Shown piece after piece: positions 1 to 10,936 of a stretch of DNA of 51,551 bases; the stretch's first letter is position 1; each line of letters opens with the position of its first letter. This stretch comes from Elysia marginata (lineage: Eukaryota; Mollusca; Gastropoda; Plakobranchidae). The notes beneath the pieces were generated by a model that worked only from the letters and a program-made list of their open reading frames with translations, did not search any database and had not been told where the DNA came from. Position numbers and translations under genes: made by a program. The stretch spans positions 15,351-66,901 of the forward strand of contig BMAT01014052.1 in the NCBI GenBank assembly GCA_019649035.1, written 5' to 3'.

Positions 1-958
1 AAAAAAAAAAAGCATAAGCAAGAAAAAAAAAACAACAAAGCAAAACAAATTTAAGAAACAAGCATACAAAAAGACCTTAAAAAGTAGATTGAAATATGAG
101 ATTTTTTTTTACTATAAATAGAGCCTTTGATTTCTTTAACTTTAACTTGCTCCGCTTCCAGATAATGTTTATAAAGGAAGCCATAAGAATCCATCTCCAG
201 CGACTAGTCTCTTGTTTGTTGTGATATAAAAAACGCTCTTTACATTCGTCTAGATTTTTTGATCCATTAAAATTTTCTATGAAGTTCCCATTACGTCAAA
301 TGGATTATAATTTATAGGTTCAGCGCTAAAAAGTCTCTTGATTTTACATTTTACTTGTCACCCAGTTAAGGTTTTCCTTGGAATAATTCTGATTTCTTTT
401 TTTTATTATAACGCAATAAATAGAGGAAATCCCAACACCACGGCATGTCGGTACGATGGGAAAGAGAACTTTTCTTTCAGGTCTCAATTTCTTATTCTTT
501 TGAAGACTTACTTTACTATGATATTATTCAGCGATTTTTAGTAGAAAGCCGAAGATAGCCTTCAAGATCCTTTTTGAATATTTCTTTTACAATCTTATTG
601 CTTGTGAAATATAGTGGAAACCTCCAAAACTTAAGTTTGATAAACTAAAGTTATATTATTATCCTCTATTTAAAGAAGTAGAGAAATTTTTGCCATCCAC
701 GTTGGGTTCGGAAAATGGGTATCCTCCTCGCTCTAGCGAGTTTTGTGTCCATTGTTAGGTTAGGCTAATACATCATTCTAGGGACATACAACAAAACCTG
801 GTCGTTTTGAGGCTGAATCATTTAGAAATTGCGTATTTTCGTTTTCGAATTTTTGCTATAATTATACGCTAATTAACGAATGATAAGCTAAAGATAAAAA
901 TATTGACCTAGATAAGCTCAGTGTAGCCCTTTTCAGAGAGTTATTTTTGCGAACGTCG
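1..958. other. AT-rich stretch, no gene seen
   Basis: Nothing recognisable apart from A-rich low complexity in the first 120 bases. The longest open frame (338-541, plus, 67 codons) has no family resemblance and is of a length expected by chance. Confidence 0.6.
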
Positions 959-967
959 GAGATAGAT

Positions 968-1023
<56 letters not shown>
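959..1023. repeat. (GA)n microsatellite
   Basis: About 65 bases of almost pure GA dinucleotide, with GATA units at its left edge. Confidence 0.95.
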
Positions 1024-1026
<3 letters not shown>

Positions 1027-1176
1027 TCTGAATTAGTACTGATATAAAAGTGCTCAATATTTTTAATAAAACAGGGCAGGATCTAGTTTGGTTGGGATTG
1101 CCTGAGGAGTGCGTTCCGGCAGGAGAAGTGTGAAACACAGTGTAGCAAACGAAAATTTTAAGTAAATTTGTAGTAC

Positions 1177-1179
<3 letters not shown>

Positions 1180-1271
<92 letters not shown>
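1180..1271. repeat. (TAA)n microsatellite, about 30 units
   Basis: Uninterrupted TAA triplets. On the minus strand they read ATT and follow directly a LINE-like 3' end (1272-1345), so the array may have grown from that element's tail. An open frame on the minus strand here encodes only poly-leucine. Confidence 0.95.
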
Positions 1272-1273
<2 letters not shown>

Positions 1274-1345
1274 AGAACATTTATATAGCGCTTTTACAAA
1301 AAGCTCAAAGCGCATTAGACAACAATGACATTGACATACTTGCAA
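1272..1345 (-). mobile_element. CR1/L2-type LINE 3' end (or SINE sharing it)
   Basis: Read on the minus strand, the sequence has TGCGCTTTGAGC, a short spacer, AAGCGCTATATAAATG, and then the (ATT)n tail. This GCGC...AGCGCTATATAAAT plus ATT-repeat arrangement is the usual 3' end of CR1/L2-like LINEs in many animals (family knowledge). The larger CR1/L2 copy at 34546-35785 ends with a related block near 35722. No coding sequence remains next to it, so it is a severely truncated LINE or a SINE that borrowed the tail. Confidence 0.5.
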
Positions 1346-2083
1346 TACACATTCACAGAACAAAATAAAGTTAGGACAGATACATTTGGAATAGGTGCGT
1401 TTTTAACAGAGACTTGAACTCCTGCGAGTCCTTTCTCTGTCGAATGGGCAGAGGAAGCGAGTTCCAAACGTGAGGAGCTGCATATGAAAATGATTTTTCT
1501 CCATAGGTCTTAGTTTTCACTGCAGGTACAACTAACGAATCTTAACTGCTACTGCGCAATGTGCGAGATGGTTTGTAAACGCTTATCATAGATGACAAGT
1601 ACTATAGAAAGCGGTTACAGAGAGAAAGGAAAAAAAGATAAGGTATTGAAAGGAAACTCAAAAAACAAAATATTGGACGCGCAAAAGGTAAGCCTATGGA
1701 AAGAATACAGGCCCAACATGAAAGGAACAAAAGGGAAACAAGAATTTTTTAGTTGGATGTTAGTCCATTCTTATACTCTTTACCTAAACCAATTCCATTT
1801 ACTTTGCTTAAATCCGTCAAAGTCGCAGGCATACTAACAAGTAGTAATAATAGTGATAATCTTATTTTAAAAAAAAATTCTCCTTCGAATCCTACTCAGA
1901 CATTACTACTGATTCGATTTGCCTCAAATTTTCACTGAATACAGTTTGGATTTTTTTACTTTGATTTTGAGAATAAAAAAGGACCAGATGAGCACATGAA
2001 ATAAACGGCAGGTGTCAGAACATATATTAACTCGGACCCCGGCTAAAATATACTTCATGTTTTAACAACAGCAGAGTTCATGT
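1346..2083. other. No gene seen
   Basis: Unique-looking sequence. Short open frames (1592-1837, 1753-1938) overlap each other in different frames and match nothing I recognise. Confidence 0.5.
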
Positions 2084-2697
2084 TTACATTCAGTGAGATG
2101 GCCTAGAGTAATCGCCCCATTGTAACCAGGCGTAACTATTGACACCAGAAGTGATCGAACTTACTTGGTAGCAATGTGAACGTGAATTTTTTTGTTTTTT
2201 GTTGCAGAGGCTAGATTCTAGATCTAGATTCTGCATTCTTCTTCTTATTAATAATATTTTGGTTCACTCAGATTTGATTATAACCACCAAAGTGCTTACT
2301 AAAACTGTGACTTAGCCTTAGATTTACATTCAGTGTCATGGCGTTGAGTTTTGATGTCTAGATTTTACCAAGACTATATCTAGATTTAGATCTAGATCTA
2401 CATTCAGAGGTGACTACTTCATCCCGAGCATGATCGGGCATTCAAAGAAATTCGGTTAGATTCTAGATCTAGGTCCTGTGAACTATTCTAGATCTCTAGA
2501 TCTCTAGATCTAGATTCTGCATTCTTCTTTTTCTTAAGAATAATTATTTTGTTTCACTCAGACTTGAGTATTTATAACCACCAAAGTGCATAGATACTAA
2601 AACTGTGACTTAGCCTTAGATTTACATTCAGTGTCATGACCTAGAGTTTTGATGTCTAAATTTTACCAAGACTAGATCTAGATCTACATTCAGCGTC
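2084..2697 (+). repeat. Direct duplication, ~286-bp offset, TCTAGATC-rich
   Basis: Two long similar segments, about 2217-2410 and 2503-2697. Each has, in order, TCTAGATCTAGATTCTGC, an ATTCTTCTT tract, a CACTCAGA block, AACCACCAAAGTGC, ACTGTGACTTAGCC, TTACATTCAGTGTCATG and TTTACCAAGACTA. The matching CTGC lies at 2231 and 2517, an offset of 286. A shorter motif, ACATTCAG followed by TCATGG or a variant, occurs about five times between 2087 and 2703. The last copy supplies the ATG of the Helitron-like frame that follows, so the block could be that element's upstream region. Confidence 0.8.
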
Positions 2698-2955
2698 ATG
2701 GCCATGAGTTCTACACGCCCGACATTGAGAGCTAGGTCTGGTCGGAGAGCCAGAGCCACAGGTAGAGAGAGTTTCAGCCACGATCTTGGCAGAATGAACG
2801 TTAGTTGTGAGCATTGTGGTGCAAAAAAAAAAACACCTTTTTAATGGGCTAAAGACGGTCCCTAAGCTCCGCAATCTGTTTAACAGTAATGCTGCTCCAG
2901 ACTGTTTTACGGGAACTCAGAAGGGAAAGGTTGTTCACTTTTTCCCGCAAATATT
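2698..2955 (+). mobile_element. Probable Helitron N-terminal fragment
   Basis: From the ATG at 2698 an arginine-rich stretch leads to SHDLGRMNVSCEHCGA, encoded about 2764-2823. The pattern H-x-LG-x-M-x-V-x-C-x2-C-x-A is typical of the zinc-binding N-terminus of Helitron Rep/helicase proteins (family knowledge). An A11 run at 2823-2833 then breaks the frame, and a stop follows near 2842. A second frame further on has GTQKGKVVHF, which resembles the family's CC-x-x-GKV-x-L segment. There is no Rep HUH motif or helicase downstream, because an AAT array begins at 2968. It is a short, broken fragment; a chance zinc-knuckle-like frame is the alternative. Confidence 0.45.
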
Positions 2956-2967
2956 GCGGGTTCTCCA

Positions 2968-3163
2968 CTAGTAATAATAATAATAGTAGTAATAATAATT
3001 AATAACAATAATTTTAATAATAAAAATAATAATAATAATAACAATAATAATAATAAAATAAAAAATAATAATAATAACAATAATAATAATAAAATAAAAA
3101 TAATAATAATAGAAATAATAATAATAAAAATAATATTAATAATAATAAAATAAAACAAAATAA
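2968..3163. repeat. Imperfect (AAT)n array
   Basis: About 195 bases of AAT/AAC/AAAT triplets. It forms spurious Ile/Leu-rich frames on the minus strand. Confidence 0.95.
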
Positions 3164-3294
3164 TAATCACCTCAATATGATTAATAATATGAATAAAATT
3201 AACGAAACTTTTAATAACCACTTGAATAATGAAAACATGAATATGAATACGAATATGTACGAAATTAAGTGCCCTCAGTAATATCCGAGTTTTC

Positions 3295-3352
3295 GCACCC
3301 ACTGCCTTGTCACTGCTGGAAACATGTCGCCACTACACTTCTTAAAAAAAAA
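3295..3352 (-). mobile_element. SINE-B head fragment
   Basis: On the minus strand it contains TTAAGAAGTGTAGTGGCGAC, then GTGACAAGGCAGTGGGTGC. The same two blocks stand at the 5' side of the SINE-B copy at 9045-9215. Only the 5' part is present; the B-box half is missing. Confidence 0.45.
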
Positions 3353-3484
3353 GTAGTTTTCTGGCGGAGATTCATGTTTAGTCTCTCTAAGTGACTTGCT
3401 TACTTGAACAGGAAGTTATTGCATTAGCGGACCTGCACTGAGTGGTTCATGGCCTACCTCGCGATAATTTTGTATCGGCAACGC

Positions 3485-3835
3485 GAGGGGTGTAGATGTC
3501 CCACAGAGCTCCGTTCTGAGGCCACTTACTCTGAACGGCCTAAACCACCACCTGTTTGCAGATGACATAGACCTTTACCTCTCCGTCATCACCACAGTCC
3601 AGGCTGTGTCAGCCCGGGCCTCAGCTCAAAGATGTGTAAATTATAGTTCATCGTGGATGGCAACAAACGCTAGCACAAGCGACATATTTGCTTTTGGACC
3701 AATAGCAAAATACAAAATCAAAACGTTGAAGACCTAAATATCAATGCTAGTGACATTAAACTCTCTAAAGTTATCAAAGGCTTACGGTTTTTTTTCAGAT
3801 ATAATGACAAACCATACATGATAACTCTTATAATC
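3485..3835 (+). mobile_element. CR1/L2-clade LINE, reverse transcriptase piece 1
   Basis: The frame from about 3504 gives QSSVLRPL, corresponding to the GxPQGSVLGPLLF box of CR1/L2 reverse transcriptases. After an internal deletion comes LFADDIDLYLS, with the F/Y-A-D-D catalytic box at 3555-3566. The same frame continues through SDIFAFGPIAKYKIK to a stop near 3732. The next frame carries INASDIKLSKVIKGLRFFF, equivalent to the segment ending LGVxFD in this clade. So it is a decayed copy with at least one deletion and one frameshift. The protein order resumes at 4531-5020 after about 690 foreign bases. Confidence 0.8.
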
Positions 3836-4530
3836 CTTTTTTTCAATGAATCTGACCTATTGCTACCCGGAAATAGTCACGTGATTATTGAGGTCAACAA
3901 ACCGCCTTGTGGCGGATTTTATTTGGGTAACTGTTTGGGGTGTTATTTAGGGTCAGTTTTAACAGCCTTAGTTAGACTAGATGTAGATGATTCAAAAAAA
4001 GACACCAACCAAGTTTCCACCCTTGGACTCAAATCTTCGTCAGCTTTTCATAGCATTTTATGAAATCCCCACTTTTCTTGGTACTTTCTAGGCCAAAATC
4101 CCTTCTCTAGTCTTGCCCTGGGAGTGGAACTGGGTGTAGCGGTGTTGACTGGTTTTCGTACATCATTCGGTAGATCTAGATCTAAAACAGAATGACAGAA
4201 ACGTTGTCACTCAAATTTTTCATCCCAAAATAATTACTTTCAGTGTGCTTTATAGCCGTGAAAGAAATGATTAATTTAAGTATTTCTTTTACATGCAAAA
4301 AGACTAGATCTTGATATGTATACGAGCCCGAACACAAAATCTTCTGCCTAGCCCCAAGAGGCAAAGAAATTCAAGTGACATTATTTACATGGTATCTAAC
4401 CCAGGCAGCACCCCATATAAAATCCGCCATTACTATTTATACCAACCAATGAAATGCTGCTACTTTTCTAGACCTATCGGCACTCGCGTAACATAAAATT
4501 AAACATGGAATGGCGGGAATTCGGAAGATA
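3836..4530. other. ~690-bp insertion between two LINE pieces
   Basis: The segment sits where the LINE protein should need only about 75 more bases. It contains an inverted pair, TGGCGGATTTTATTTGGG at 3910-3927 and its near reverse complement at 4412-4429 (17 of 18 positions). TCTAGATC occurs near 4172. I see no coding sequence. It may hold a small non-autonomous DNA element, but no target duplication was found. Confidence 0.4.
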
Positions 4531-5020
4531 TTATTGAATGGAAATCCCCGCTGACCCCAAGACACACGTGACATTTTCGAGATATAGGTCAAATTCATTG
4601 AGAAATATAGGCAAAGCACGCCCGTGTCTAGATAAAACTACAACGCAGCTATTGGCGTTTGCCAATCTTTACAAGTCGACTTGACTATTGCAGCTCCTTG
4701 GAAGCAGATATACCAAAAGCTTTACTCGGAAGACGTCAAAAATTGAAAAACCAAGCAGCAAGAAATGTTTTCATAGCTAAAAATGTCAACATGTAACTTA
4801 TGTTTTGAAAAATACTCTGTGCATTAAAAAGATCTTTTTAAGAAATATATGCCTGATTAACATCTGCGATCAGGTACTAAAAGGTACAAGAAGTTCTGGT
4901 CACAACTTAAAATCAGGAAAAATGAATTTTTCTGTTCACGGCTCTAAATTATAGAATGAATTACCCGAACATCTCTTCCTTGTTCAATGTAAGTCAATCA
5001 ACGAATCTGGTCTAGAGCTT
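4531..5020 (+). mobile_element. CR1/L2-clade LINE, RT C-terminal piece 2
   Basis: Three adjoining frames give, in order, SLRNIGKARPCLDKTTTQLL (about 4590-4650), TSRLDYCSSL with IPKALLGRRQKLKNQAAR (about 4670-4780), and near 4945 a segment matching the clade's GPKLWNxLPxHI box, in which the tryptophan codon is TAG. CR1/L2 proteins have exactly this order: LRNIxKIR, TSRLDYCNSLLxGLP, QNAAAR, then LWNSLP. It appears to be the 3' continuation of the piece ending at 3835 and is related to the copy at 34546-35785. It is inactive, with several frameshifts and stops. Confidence 0.8.
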
Positions 5021-6526
5021 GGTGTTGATTTAAATTTCAAAAGTCGAAAAAGAGTTTTCATTTGGCTATTCTTTAATATTTGCCAAGAACGAAAGATTTT
5101 GTCTACTACAACACTGAATCTTTCAACACAAGCCTCACAATGTTTAAGTGCTTAGTTTAGGATGCGGGTCATAACTGCACATGAAGATTTGTTAATATGT
5201 TAAAAAAATTGAAGGTTTTGAGGAACATAAAAGAGGCAGTTGAAGGCCGAAATGGATGAATTTATAAAAGAGTTACTTTCCTGTTCCTAACTCCATTCCT
5301 CCTTTTTTTAAGTGCAGTGTGCAGACGGCCACTTACGTAAAGATATCTGTTACATTTAATTTACGTTTCACAAGCCTACGTAGGTGCCGTGGCGTTTACG
5401 TAGGAAAACAACATATTTAATAATTGAATCACCTGTTTTCGACTTAACACCTTCAGTAAAGATTACGAACGTGACGACTTTACAGGTTTTTCTAGCGTTT
5501 CTCGTTAGCTCTTAAATTTTAACCCTGGGTGCAGGCTGCAATATGATCAAGTAATGTGTTTGAATTCTAAGATATGTGTTCTCCTATTCAAACCTAAAAA
5601 TTGAAGGATAAAATACGTGTGCTCTTTATCTTAGCAAAAGATTTGTTTTAAGTTCTTCCAAAACTGCTTTCAATCATTATTTTTATTGCACATTGATATT
5701 AAAGCGTTTTGTAGATTTCTTTCATTCTATCTCAAAAATATTTATATGAGAAAGAGAGACTGCAATGGGGTGTAAATTGCTTTAATTGTAATAATTCATA
5801 ATTTGCTACTACCTTTCAAAACAAGCAAACGTAAGAAAGTTTTACCTACATCCCACCCTGTTAATGCAGCATCTTATCAGAAAATTTTATTATGAAGTCT
5901 CAATTTTTTATCAGTTTTGTTTAGTTTTGTTTTTTTGTAAAACTATTGTAAAGTAAGAATTCTTTACTTCCAAATTGCTTTAGAGAGTACCATAACATGC
6001 TTTCCTTTTGTAAACTCCACCCCTCCAACCTTTCCCATCTATTTACGTTTGACCCCAACAAGATATATATATATAAAACTCTCTTTATCTGACTCCAATA
6101 TTAACACAGATCTCACAAACGTACGGTTATAAATACAAACTTGACAAACTTTAATGTNNNNTAAATTTTAACTTAATGGTTAAAATGCTAGTGACATAAT
6201 CTGCTTGAAATTGGTAAAAATTTGAAAAAAAATAATCGGGAATAAAATAAAAGTAATCTGTTCTATCATTCCATAACAGGTGACTTTATTAAAGAATACA
6301 CATAAACACAGAGGATTTGAGAGATGACAGCTAAAATCTAATGAATTTTTTTAAAAAGTACTTATTTTAGTATTTAAAAGCAGAAAGGTACGTTTTATTC
6401 ATAAAATTGGAAAAACAGAGATACGAACACTTGGAACTTCACGAACCTGAAACCACGACAGCATAAGTTTAAAGGTTATAGTTTGCAAGATTGAAAAACA
6501 GACGGTCGCATCACTTCGGTGGTATG
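5021..6526. other. No gene seen; tiny gap at 6158-6161
   Basis: AT-rich sequence without a recognisable open frame or repeat. Four undetermined bases lie at 6158-6161. Confidence 0.6.
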
Positions 6527-6907
6527 TACATTGCCACATTTTGTGCTGTACATTGCCACATATTGTGATGTACATTGCCACACTTTGTGCTGTACATTGC
6601 CACACTTTGTGCTGTACATTACCAAGCTTTGTGCTGTACATTCCCACCTTTTGTGCTGTACATTGCCACATTTTGTGCTGTACATTGCCACACTTTGTGC
6701 TGTACATTGCCACATTTTGTGCTGTACATTGCCACATTTTGTGCTGTACATTCCCACATTTTGTGCTGTACATTGCCACACCTCGCGCCGTACATTGCCA
6801 CATTTTGTGCAGTACATTGCCACATTTTGTGCTGTACATTGCCACATTTTGTTCTGTACATTGCCACATTTTGTGCTGTACATTGCCACACTTTGTGCTG
6901 TAGATTG
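6527..6907. repeat. 22-bp minisatellite, about 17 copies
   Basis: The unit is TACATTGCCACATTTTGTGC plus TG, and its start recurs every 22 bases (for example 6529 and 6551). Copies differ by a few substitutions; the CCTCGCGCCG variant near 6781 is the most diverged. Because 22 is not a multiple of 3 and the unit has few stops, five or more overlapping frames stay open through the array on both strands, each with a 22-residue period. These are not genes. Confidence 0.97.
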
Positions 6908-6971
6908 CCCTTAACTTCCTAAGTAAACAAACCCGAGCAAAGAAAACATCGGTAGTTAACATTGAATAGAC

Positions 6972-7119
6972 ATTAGCAAAATATTGCTGCTATCACTCAA
7001 GTAATATTGAGCGAAATATTGCTATCATTCAAGAAGCATTGAGCGAAATGTTACTATCATTCAAGTAGTATTAGGCGAAATATTGCTATCATTCAAGTAG
7101 TATTGAGCTTAATATTGCA
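6972..7119. repeat. 32-bp tandem repeat, about 4.5 copies
   Basis: GCGAAATATTGCTATCATTC plus AAGTAGTATTGA recurs at 7011, 7043, 7075 and 7107, with a diverged first copy from about 6975. It is separate in sequence from the 22-bp array just upstream. Confidence 0.9.
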
Positions 7120-9044
7120 GGCGCCATGGCCGTTTTTTCTAAGAATTATTTCGCCCTCTGCGGATCCTAAAAAGTTTTATAAATATGACGTTATAATTTT
7201 ATGAGTTTTGCAGTCTCCTAAGCTTCCACAAGTCGCCTTTATGAGACCTTAGCCTCTGAAGAATCAGGGTCTTCTTGTCGCTTAATGTTGCGCCTTTTTT
7301 AGCCAGTGGGCCCGCCTTGTGCGAGTTCCCGACGGGACCAATGTTTCTTGTCGCAGCGGTTTGTTCACTTAATCCGCGGGAAGCCTCTCAGCGTGATTCT
7401 CACAGTCATCGCCTGGCCGTGGACAGTCATGGAGGATCAGACCTGGTCACAGCTCCGGGGAAACCCGGGGTCTTTTACGCGCTGGTTTATGTGTCTACAC
7501 ACGAGAGGAGTAAAAAAGCTGTAATACATTATAGAATTAAATGCGGTGACAATGAAGCCTCTCTTTTGATGGTCTTTTTTGGTATTCTAGGGGGACTTAG
7601 ACGCTTCTTGTTCAATCATCGTCGTTTGAGACTTAGGCGGAGTGGCAAAGTCGCTGTGGGGTTCAGTTATATTCTCTATTACCTGTTGTTAATGGGCATG
7701 GCTTGTGTGATTGGAAAATGGACGTGTTTACTATGCAAGGCAAAAAGAGGTTATCGTTTTCTTTGAAAATTACCGGTTTCGTTTAAATGGTGCCCCACGG
7801 TCATGTCTTATGTTAAAATACCAGAAATAATTAAATATCTATTGAGAAAATGTGATGCAAATTGTCAAATTTGTATCATTTCATGTCCCTTGCGTTTTTA
7901 ATAGCAGCAATTTTCTTTAGAATCTTTGTGTCTTTGCAAGTTATAGTTTGAACATGGTCACGAAAAAACTAAAGTTGGTGGAGCTCTGAGAGTCCGTTTC
8001 GAATCATCCCATCATAACTGTATGAAAGCGGTTGAGTACACTTCTCTTGATGTAAACCACTGTTCATTCAACCAGCTGTATGTTTGAAACTAAAATATGT
8101 TATGTGATGATACTCCCACTAGAACAGGTTTTTGATGAATGCCATCCGTTGCGGGATGCTGTTTATACTCTATACAACTTAAGGTACTTCAGGTTATTCT
8201 TAGTTTTGGGTTCCATAGAGTGAGTTTATATCAGGTCGACTAGCGAACTTTGGCAGAATGAATATTAATTTTCTCTTTATCTTTGGAATCCTTCATTGTC
8301 ATCTGCATTGTCCCATTTCAAACTAATCCTTAAATTTACCTTTCGAAGTCCTCAAACACACAGTTACGTGATTTCCTTGCACATTGAGGACATTGAAGCA
8401 TTTTTTGCAGCAAAACTTATACATGTAGAAGTAAATGGTTAAAATTGTTAAACTGTCCCCACTTTTTGCTGCAGGAGGCTCTGAATTTAGAACACCACCC
8501 AAAAGGACCAACCGGGGAGAGTTTTATTGACTGGCCTCACCACTGACCGCTTCAATAATCGCCACTTACTGCCGCGACTAGCCGCACACATTCTAATGTT
8601 GGTTTTACAATATTATGTCGTCTTGGCTCGCTGCTTCCCACACGTCTTTGTGGCTGTCTACAATATTATTCACTTTTTCATGAATAGATGGTCTCACCTT
8701 TACTTCACATCGTCGTGGACGTTGTGAATTGAAAGGGCCCAGTAAAAACCAGTTCACTCCCTAAGGCTTTTACTGTATTGGGTATTCAGCCAACCTAGCT
8801 CAGTCCAGTTGGAACTGGTCCAACGTCTTGGTAACATAATTTAACTTTGGAATCATTAAAAAACTGGATTATCAGTATAATTTGCTGACTGAGCATAAAA
8901 CTTGTAATCTGAATATGCTTTAAATATTTGAAGAAAAAGTATTGAAAGAACCAAGGCTCAACATACCTGTGTAATAATATCTTTTTGAAGATGTAGGATT
9001 TTTGCCATTATGTTTCTTTCTCGAACACCTCTCTCAAACTCCAC
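7120..9044. other. No gene supported
   Basis: The longest frame is 7275-7766 (plus, 163 codons). It has no recognisable domain and overlaps another frame at 7306-7524. 8323-8511 (minus) has a Cys/His arrangement like a small zinc knuckle but no flanking homology. Nothing here is annotated as coding. Confidence 0.5.
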
Positions 9045-9215
9045 TTTTAAGGAGAGTAGTGGCGACATGGTATAAGCTATGTTTCTCTAAATAGCAATGC
9101 GGTGGGTGCCTAAGCATCTATAAGTCGACAGTTCGAACCATAACAAAGGCAGGCATTTCAGGCATTTCCACTAGAAAGCCTACGTCTATCCACTGCTAAT
9201 TTCATACCGTTAAAA
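9045..9215 (+). mobile_element. SINE-B, tRNA-derived (copy 1)
   Basis: TAGCAATGCGG at 9092-9102 fits a pol III A box and GTTCGAACC at 9131-9139 fits a B box, about 39 bases apart as in tRNAs. The body continues AAAGGCAGGCATTTCAGGC and ends near CTGCTAATTTCAT. The same head and body occur in reverse at 13795-13950, and the head alone at 3295-3352, which shows a dispersed family. The block GTAGTGGCGACATG upstream of the A box is shared with the 3295 copy, so the element probably starts near 9045. Identity between copies is only about 75-80 per cent by eye, so they are old. Confidence 0.7.
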
Positions 9216-9339
9216 ACCTTTCAATCTCTCAAACTTTCGTCTCACTCGATTCATCTCTTGGAGTGACGTCGATGCCACTCATAAGTACGTAAAACAAACA
9301 TAGTAACGGTTTGATTACAAACGGGAAATTTAATAAATG

Positions 9340-9472
9340 TTAGGTTCTGGCTGTACATTTGAGGCGTGGTGTATCGATGTAATGGCAGTATCCTTTGGCA
9401 ATAAAGTTTAGGCGTGGTGTATCAATAGTAGTATCATATGGCTTACATTTGAAGCGTGGTGTTTCGATGCAA
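9340..9472 (+). repeat. 48-bp minisatellite, left block (3 units)
   Basis: Units of the family GGCTGTACATTTGAGGCGTG + GTGTATCGATGCAATAGTAG + TATCCTAT. The TCGATG landmark falls at 9374, at about 9422 (as TCAATA) and at 9464. The block stops at TCGATGCAA, where the RTE sequence begins, and resumes at 10937. Confidence 0.9.
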
Positions 9473-10936
9473 AAGAAATGTCCAAGAACAAAGCACCTGG
9501 TCCGGACGAAGTCCCGAGCGATGTTTTCTTTCTTGGAGGCGAGGCAATAACCACCTACCTCACGATACTCCAGACGAAAGATATGCTACCAAGCTGGAAT
9601 GAAGCAAAAATTATAATACTATTCAAGAAAGGGGATCAAGGAGACATAAAGATTTATCGCCTTATCAGTCTTCTAGCACATAGTTATAAGCTCTTCACGC
9701 GCCTACTTCAAAAGCGAGTGGAAACTGTGCTTGATAAAAATCAACCATACGACCAAGCCGGTTTCAGGAAGGAATTTTCTACAACAGACCACATTTACAG
9801 CCTAAACCAAGTCATCGAGAAAACTAACGAATACAACCTGCCCCTCTGCGTCGGTTTCATTAACTATGAAAAGGCCTTCAATGCTGTTGATCACTTTGCC
9901 ATCATCAAGGCACTGAGAAAAATCAACATAAATGAGACATACGTCCAAATGTGGGATGATATATACCGTCACCCTACGGTGCGTATGCATATCAACAATC
10001 TAGCCTCAAAGGGGTTCCATATCAAAAGGAGAGTGAGACAAGGAGACCCCATCTCTCCGAAATTTTTTTTGCAGCCATCGAAGATATATTTAAAAAAAGC
10101 CAACCTAAATGACGGAATCAAAATTGACGCCGAGACTCTGACCAACTTAAGATTTGCAGACGACGTTGCACTTATGTCTGATGATACCACTCAGATGGAA
10201 GAAGAACTGAACACGCTTAACACAATCAGCAAAGAAGTCGGTCTAAAAATGCACAAAGGAAAAAACCAAATACATGACGAACTTCGAGACCACAAGCAAA
10301 GTCTAAATCGAAAACGAATAAATCGAACAAGTACAAAGTTACAAGAACCTAGGCCAAACAACTTTCCTCAAGGACACCAGCCAAGAAGAAGTTGCCCGCC
10401 GAATCAGAGCAGGATGGAGCTGTTTCGGGGAAAAACCGAGAAATTTTCATGGACAACAAAATACAGCTCTCGATGAAAAGACAAGTTTTCGATCAACGTG
10501 TGATCCCAATAATGTCATATTATGGATGTCACACATGGTCACTCACCACAGCGGTAATACAAAAATTAAGAACAGCACAACGAGCGATGGAGAGAAACCA
10601 AAAGATCCAGTCCCACGCCGAGTAAATTCGAGCACGCACCAACGTAGTCGATATCATAAAATATATTGCAAAACAAAAATGGAAATAGGCTGGCCACGTA
10701 GCGAGACTTCAAGACAACCGCTGGACCCCAAAAGTCACCGAATGGCAACCACTGAACGCGAAAATATCACGCGGAAGACAGATACAAAGATGGCGAAATG
10801 ATATCGTACAATGGAAAGGAACCACCTCGGGACGAGATGCCAGACAGCAAGAACGATGCCATGGCAGTGCGGAGGGCTACAGCTTGCAGTGGATGGACAA
10901 AGTCTCGAAGGATCGTAGCTAGTAGGTATGTAGGTA
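9473..10936 (+). mobile_element. 5'-truncated RTE-clade LINE inside the 48-bp array
   Basis: The coding part begins at KEMSKNKAPGPDEV, inside the RT domain, so the endonuclease and RT N-terminus are missing. It runs to the protein's end near 10918 (TAG) and finishes with GTAGGTATGTAGGTA. Short tandem repeats at the 3' end are usual for RTE elements (family knowledge). The left array ends in TCGATGCAA and the right array begins with TCGATGAAA directly after the tail. This gives a 9-bp duplication in which one base differs, best read as a target-site duplication. The copy is inactive. Confidence 0.92.
9478..10918 (+). pseudogene. RTE reverse transcriptase, broken
   Basis: Open from 9478 to 10476 (332 codons). 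RT boxes are seen in order: NKAPGPDEV, YRLISLLAHSYKLFTR (usually YRPISLL), QAGFRKEFSTTDHI, FINYEKAFNAVDH (residues 127-139), RRVRQGDPISPKFF, and LRFADDVALM with FADD at residues 226-229. The catalytic Asp of motif A is replaced by Asn (residue 129), so the enzyme would be dead even in the open part. Frameshifts follow. 10392-10625 continues with IRAGW-like sequence, VIPIMSYYGCHTWSL and KLRTAQRAMER. Later frames give RARTNVVDIIKYIAKQKW and AGHVARLQDNRWTPKVTEW, which form the usual RTE C-terminal domain. Confidence 0.93.

Noticed and set aside
941-1363. Leucine- and serine-rich 140-codon frame, minus strand
   Set aside because: It is the translation of the (TAA)n and (GA)n arrays.
6399-6962. 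Several long overlapping open frames (up to 187 codons) on both strands
   Set aside because: All are produced by the 22-bp tandem array, with a 22-residue period in each frame.
7275-7766. 163-codon plus frame
   Set aside because: No motif, and it overlaps another open frame; not distinguishable from chance.
8323-8511. Small zinc-knuckle protein, minus strand
   Set aside because: It has a Cys/His pattern only, with no flanking retroelement or domain support.
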